From positions 620,001-684,000 of the forward strand of contig NZ_BAAGBE010000001.1 in assembly GCF_047149785.1 (NCBI RefSeq): a DNA stretch of 64,000 nucleotides, read 5' to 3'. Positions 60,699 through 64,000 of this stretch are shown one piece after another. How positions within the stretch are numbered: the stretch's first letter is position 1; each line of letters opens with the position of its first letter. Both the position numbers and the translations under genes were made by a program. The notes beneath the pieces are model-generated. The model worked only from the letters and a program-made list of their open reading frames with translations, did no database searches and was not told where the DNA came from. The stretch is from Nitrobacter sp047149785. Lineage in GTDB: Bacteria; Pseudomonadota; Alphaproteobacteria; Rhizobiales; Xanthobacteraceae.

Positions 60699-61231
60699 TC
60701 GTGACCGTCTCCCGGCATCTGGAAGTTGTCCTGGTCGTCGCGGTGGCCGAGAACGGCGTGATCGGCAACGGCAACGAGATCCCGTGGCGGCTGAAGGCCG
60801 ACCAGCAGCGCTTCAAGGCCATCACCATGGGCAAGCCGGTCGTGATGGGTCGCAAGACCTTCCACTCGCTGCGCCGGCCGTTGCCGGGGCGAACTAATAT
60901 CGTCGTCACCCGCAATCCGGACTTTGCTGCAACCGGCGCGGTGGCGACGCGATCGCTGTTCGACGCTCTTGCCATCGCAAGAGGAGACGCACTGCGGCGT
61001 TCGGCCACTGAGATCGCGGTGATCGGCGGTGCGGAGATTTATGCCGAGTCGATGCGGATGGCGGATCGTCTCGAAGTAACGGAGGTTCACGCCGAGGTCG
61101 ATGGCGATGTCGGTTTTCCAGCGATCGATCCGTCGGTCTGGAGCGAAACCGACCGCAGCCGAAACCGGGCGACCGCCGGCGATACCTCCGACTATTCTTA
61201 TGTGACATATCGCCGTCGAACGCCGCATTAA
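60695..61231 (+). CDS. folA: dihydrofolate reductase
   Basis: The enzyme reduces DHF to THF with NADPH, regenerating the cofactor used by ThyA. It has 178 residues from GTG 60695, overlapping the thyA stop by 4 bp; GTG 60701 is an alternative. Motifs are VVAVAENGVIGNGNEIPWRL, FKAITMGKPVVMGRKTFHSL with the folate-site residues, and AVIGGAEIYAESM. It ends YSYVTYRRR. Slightly longer than E. coli FolA. It precedes hflK at 160 bp. Confidence 0.96.
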   Translation: MIVTVSRHLEVVLVVAVAENGVIGNGNEIPWRLKADQQRFKAITMGKPVVMGRKTFHSLRRPLPGRTNIVVTRNPDFAATGAVATRSLFDALAIARGDALRRSATEIAVIGGAEIYAESMRMADRLEVTEVHAEVDGDVGFPAIDPSVWSETDRSRNRATAGDTSDYSYVTYRRRTPH

Positions 61232-61390
61232 CCGCATTCCGTGATGTTTGCATTGACTTTTATTTGGCCGAATATAGCTCCTTGCAGCCAACAAGCCGCG
61301 TTGTAAGGGCCGTGAGCGTCCCCTATAAGGTCGAACGGACAGAGCGAGGGTGGGTTCGCGAGGCCCGGATCCGCGCCGAGGAGAGTTTTT

Positions 61391-62545
61391 ATGCCGTGGA
61401 AGAACCAAAGTGGAGGCCCTTGGGGCTCGGGTCCGAAAGGACCGTGGGGATCCGGCCCGCAGCCGGCAGGGGGGCCGAAGCCGCCCGATCTCGAGGATCT
61501 CCTGCGCCGCGCTCAGGAACGCATCCGCCAGCTCCTGCCGGGCGGACATCTGAGCGGCATGGGCATCGTGCTGATCCTGATCGTCGCGGTCGTGGTCTGG
61601 GGCATGTCGGGTTTCTTCCGGGTGCAGTCGGAAGAACTCGGCGTGGTGCTGCGCTTCGGCAAACACGTGCGAACCGTGCAGCCGGGCCTCAATTATCACC
61701 TGCCGTATCCGATCGAGACCGTGTTGCTGCCGAAGGCGTTGCGCGTTTCGACCCTCAACATCGGTTTGACGCTGGCGCAGGACCCGGCGCGCAACACCAG
61801 CACCATGCGCGACGTGCCGGAAGAAAGTCTGATGCTGACCGGCGACGAAAACATCGTGGACGTCGATTTCACCGTGTTGTGGCGGATCAAGCCGGGTGCA
61901 GTCGGCGACTTTTTGTTCAATATTCAGAATCCGGAAGGTACCGTCAAGGCGGTGGCCGAAAGCGCGATGCGCGAGTGGGTGGGGCGTTCGGATATTCAGC
62001 CGATCCTGACGTCCGAGCGAACCAAAATTGAAGCCTCCGTGCAGGATCTCATGCAGAAGACGCTGGATCAGTACGGCGCCGGCGTTCTGATTCAGCAGGT
62101 ACAGATGCAGAAGGTCGACCCGCCAGCTCAGGTCATCGATTCATTCCGCGACGTGCAGGCGGCGCGTGCCGACCTCGAGCGACTGCAGAACGAAGCCCAG
62201 ACCTACGCCAATCGCGTCATTCCCGATGCGCGCGGGCGGGCGGCGCAGATCGTGCAGACGGCAGAAGGCTACAAGGAACAGGCCATCGCCGAGGCCAAGG
62301 GTCAGAGTTCGCGGTTCCTGCAGGTTTATGATGCGTACAAGGCGGCGCCCGACGTGACGCGGGAGCGCATCTACCTGGAGACCATGGAGCATGTGCTCGG
62401 GGACGCCGACAAGCTCGTGTACGATCCAGGTTCGTCATCGCCGGGTATCGTGCCTTACCTGCCGCTGAACGAATTGACATCGCAGCGCGGCGCCGCGACC
62501 CCTACTACTAATAAGCCGGCCAAGACGAACGGGAGCGCCCGATGA
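61391..62545 (+). CDS. hflK: FtsH protease modulator HflK
   Basis: This is an SPFH/prohibitin-family membrane protein that, with HflC, encloses and regulates the FtsH protease. The 384-residue product has a Gly/Pro-rich cytoplasmic N-terminus (GGPWGSGPKGPWGSGPQP), one transmembrane helix near 58-78 (GIVLILIVAVVVWGMSGFF), and then the periplasmic SPFH domain. SPFH blocks include VQSEELGVVLRFGKHVRTVQ, PGLNYHLPYPIE and IQQVQMQKVDPPAQVIDSFR. A coiled-coil follows (RADLERLQNEAQTYANRVIP). Its last codons overlap the hflC start (ATGA). Confidence 0.96.
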   Translation: MPWKNQSGGPWGSGPKGPWGSGPQPAGGPKPPDLEDLLRRAQERIRQLLPGGHLSGMGIVLILIVAVVVWGMSGFFRVQSEELGVVLRFGKHVRTVQPGLNYHLPYPIETVLLPKALRVSTLNIGLTLAQDPARNTSTMRDVPEESLMLTGDENIVDVDFTVLWRIKPGAVGDFLFNIQNPEGTVKAVAESAMREWVGRSDIQPILTSERTKIEASVQDLMQKTLDQYGAGVLIQQVQMQKVDPPAQVIDSFRDVQAARADLERLQNEAQTYANRVIPDARGRAAQIVQTAEGYKEQAIAEAKGQSSRFLQVYDAYKAAPDVTRERIYLETMEHVLGDADKLVYDPGSSSPGIVPYLPLNELTSQRGAATPTTNKPAKTNGSAR

Positions 62546-63438
62546 AAATCGGAGTTTTAGGGATTGCCGCACTGCTGATCGTGGCGGCCTTGCTCGTGGT
62601 GGGGTACAGCTCCGTTTTCACGGTGAGCCAGACAGAGCAGGCGTTGGTGGTGCGACTCGGCGAACCGGTGCGCGTCGTCACCGACCCGGGATTGCATTTC
62701 AAGGCGCCGTTCGTCGATTCCGTGATCGACATAGACAAACGGATTCTGGATCTCGAGCAGGCGTCGCAGGAAGTCATCGCGTCGGATCAGAAGCGGCTCG
62801 TCGTCGATGCGTTCGCGCGCTATCGAATCAAGGACGCGCTGCGGTTCTACCAAAGCGTAGGCTCGGTCCAGGTCGCCAATGTTCAATTGACGACGCTGCT
62901 CAACGCATCGCTGCGGCGTGTTCTGGGTGAGGTGACGTTCATCCAGGTCGTGCGGGATGAACGCGAAATGCTGATGGCCCGGATCCGTGACCAGCTCGAC
63001 AAGGAGGCCAGCGGATACGGCATTTCGGTGGTCGATGTCCGGATCCGGCGGGCCGACCTGCCGGAGCAGAACAGCCAGGCGATCTACCAGCGCATGCAGA
63101 CCGAGCGGCAACGTGAAGCCGCCGAATTCCGGGCTCAGGGCGGCCAGAAAGCGCAGGAGATCAGGGCCAAGGCCGATCGAGAAGCGACCGTCATCATCGC
63201 CGAGGCCAATTCGGCGGCCGAGCAGATTCGCGGCCAGGGCGACGGCGAACGCAACCGACTGTTCGCCGAGGCCTACAGCAAGGCTCCCGAGTTCTTCGCG
63301 TTCTACCGGTCGATGACCGCCTATCAGAACGGATTGAAGGGCAGCGACACCCGCTTCCTGCTGAGGCCCGATTCCGACTTCTTCCGCTTCTTCGGAAGTC
63401 CCGGCGGAAGGCCGGCCGCATCCGCGCCCAAGCCGTGA
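62542..63438 (+). CDS. hflC: FtsH protease modulator HflC
   Basis: This is the SPFH partner of HflK. The 298-residue protein has an N-terminal membrane anchor (IGVLGIAALLIVAALLVVGY), then SVFTVSQTEQALVVRLGEPV and the SPFH domain with DPGLHFKAPFVDSVIDIDKR. The coiled-coil ERQREAAEFRAQGGQKAQEI and the conserved SMTAYQNGLKGSDTRFLLRP end the domain. It overlaps hflK by 4 bp. Next is DUF2065, which usually precedes a DegP-like protease; that gene would be beyond the window. Confidence 0.96.
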   Translation: MKIGVLGIAALLIVAALLVVGYSSVFTVSQTEQALVVRLGEPVRVVTDPGLHFKAPFVDSVIDIDKRILDLEQASQEVIASDQKRLVVDAFARYRIKDALRFYQSVGSVQVANVQLTTLLNASLRRVLGEVTFIQVVRDEREMLMARIRDQLDKEASGYGISVVDVRIRRADLPEQNSQAIYQRMQTERQREAAEFRAQGGQKAQEIRAKADREATVIIAEANSAAEQIRGQGDGERNRLFAEAYSKAPEFFAFYRSMTAYQNGLKGSDTRFLLRPDSDFFRFFGSPGGRPAASAPKP

Positions 63439-63473
63439 ACCCAAACGCCGGATGAGATGCCGGGGGGTGCCCG

Positions 63474-63674
63474 ATGGATTCCATTGCCTTCGCCGATTTC
63501 CTGATCGGTCTTGGTATTGTCTTCGTGCTTGAAGGCATCCTGTTCGCGGCGGCGCCGGATTTGACGCGGCGGGCCATGAAAAGCGCATTGGCTGCTCCGG
63601 AAAACGTTTTGCGGATGGCCGGCATCGGCTCGGCGACCGTCGGGCTGATCCTGATCTGGTTGGTCAGGCACTAG
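63474..63674 (+). CDS. DUF2065 family small membrane protein
   Basis: The protein has 66 residues with two helices: FADFLIGLGIVFVLEGILFA and NVLRMAGIGSATVGLILIWL, joined by AAPDLTRRAMKSALAAPE. DUF2065 proteins form helical hairpins and are nearly always encoded after hflC in proteobacteria, implying a role in the HflKC-FtsH quality-control complex; this is by association only. It starts 35 bp after the hflC stop. A composite repeat begins at its 3' end. Confidence 0.9.
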   Translation: MDSIAFADFLIGLGIVFVLEGILFAAAPDLTRRAMKSALAAPENVLRMAGIGSATVGLILIWLVRH

Positions 63675-63874
63675 AGTTATTCCGGCTTTGATGGAATCAA
63701 AGCCGGGCTCCGGCTTTTCATTTTGACGCGTTTTCTTCACGCCAACCGGTATCCGCTTCGCTTGAAAACGCTATAGAGTCCGACTCCACTTCGTTGGATC
63801 AGACTCTGGCCTTATCCTTTTTGATTGAGCATGATCGCATCCGAAACCGGTTCTCACTTTTCGGGATCATGCTC
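63672..63874. repeat. composite intergenic repeat, modules C-B-A inverted (copy 5)
   Basis: Module C (63672-63772): CCGGCTTTGATGGAATCAAA hairpin, TTTTGACGCGTTTTCTTCAC, GCCAACCGGTATCCGCTTCG, GAAAACGCT. Module B (63775-63808): AGAGTCCGACTCCACTTCGT / GGATCAGACTCT. Module A (63827-63874): GAGCATGATCGCATCCGAAA, CCGGTTCTCACTTTTCGGGA, TCATGCTC. It is the reverse-complement counterpart of 26223-26431. Confidence 0.85.
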
Positions 63875-64000
63875 TCACAGCTTTGACGTTCGCCGCGCCC
63901 TGACCGCAAATTCTGTCGCGAATGGCAGCAGTATCGTGAATGCGACGCCAGCTTTTCGCCGTAATCGAAACCGCGGGGAACCCGCGGAGAGCGTTTTCCG
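63875..64000. other. window end, no gene seen
   Basis: About 125 bases after the composite repeat carry no recognisable coding start. A degP-like gene is expected downstream by synteny but is not visible here. Confidence 0.5.

Overview
The window looks like chromosomal DNA of an alphaproteobacterium of the Bradyrhizobiaceae (Nitrobacter / Rhodopseudomonas / Bradyrhizobium-like). The reasons are high GC, the gene sets fumC-DUF4169-RHH, thyA-folA-hflK-hflC-DUF2065 and sspB, a circularly permuted two-piece tmRNA with tag ANDNYAPVAQAA, and palindromic intergenic repeats whose translations contain GLDASRRPGDDA-like peptides. The genus is inferred from recall, not from a search.

Layout. (1) 1-24.4 kb is a surface-polysaccharide locus in several transcription blocks. 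It holds nucleotide-sugar genes (epimerases, DegT aminotransferase, two kinds of UDP-sugar dehydrogenase, a WbpI/WecB-type 2-epimerase, WbpB- and WbpD-like enzymes), an initiating sugar transferase, three glycosyltransferases, Wzx- and Wzy-like membrane proteins, a large GT-C-like membrane protein, an asparagine synthetase-type amidotransferase and a sulfate-activation pair (cysD, cysN/C). The locus is eroding: it contains a frameshifted polysaccharide deacetylase, a truncated methyltransferase, an inactivated IS200-like element and a fossil of the WbpE aminotransferase next to wbpD. (2) 24.4-27.6 kb holds gene fragments, purU, a composite intergenic repeat and an intact-looking IS5/IS427 element inserted exactly at the stop codon of a small lipoprotein gene. 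(3) 27.9-29.4 kb holds a small secreted protein and a MauG/CcP-like di-heme peroxidase, tightly coupled. (4) 29.4-36.7 kb holds ugd, then an HTH/methyltransferase-like gene, metK and ahcY (the SAM/SAH cycle), then two small conserved genes. (5) 36.7-39.1 kb is a foreign-looking insert: an AT-rich P-loop ATPase gene, and divergent from it a near-consensus promoter that reads into a long structured non-coding region. (6) 39.1-51.4 kb is housekeeping: aminopeptidase P, prmA, small membrane proteins, an FAD oxidoreductase, an L,D-transpeptidase, an ABC-2 exporter, uvrD (carrying an in-frame palindromic repeat) and a thioesterase. A striking helically phased cluster of DnaA-box-like nonamers lies at 42430-42519. 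(7) 51.7-64 kb holds an AsmA-family gene, repeat arrays, two RHH paralogues, DUF4169, fumC, sspB, ssrA, thyA, folA, hflK, hflC and DUF2065.

How the parts connect. wbpA/B/D plus the WbpI-like epimerase nearly complete a UDP-2,3-diacetamido-uronic acid pathway whose dedicated aminotransferase is now a fossil; the DegT gene at 909-2051 is the obvious candidate substitute. metK and ahcY make SAM and remove SAH beside a methyltransferase-like gene. ssrA and its ClpXP adaptor sspB sit side by side. HflK and HflC form the FtsH-regulating membrane complex.

A dispersed ~100-bp repeat occurs five times, four of them between converging genes and one after the last gene of the window. No tRNA, rRNA or CRISPR array was seen.
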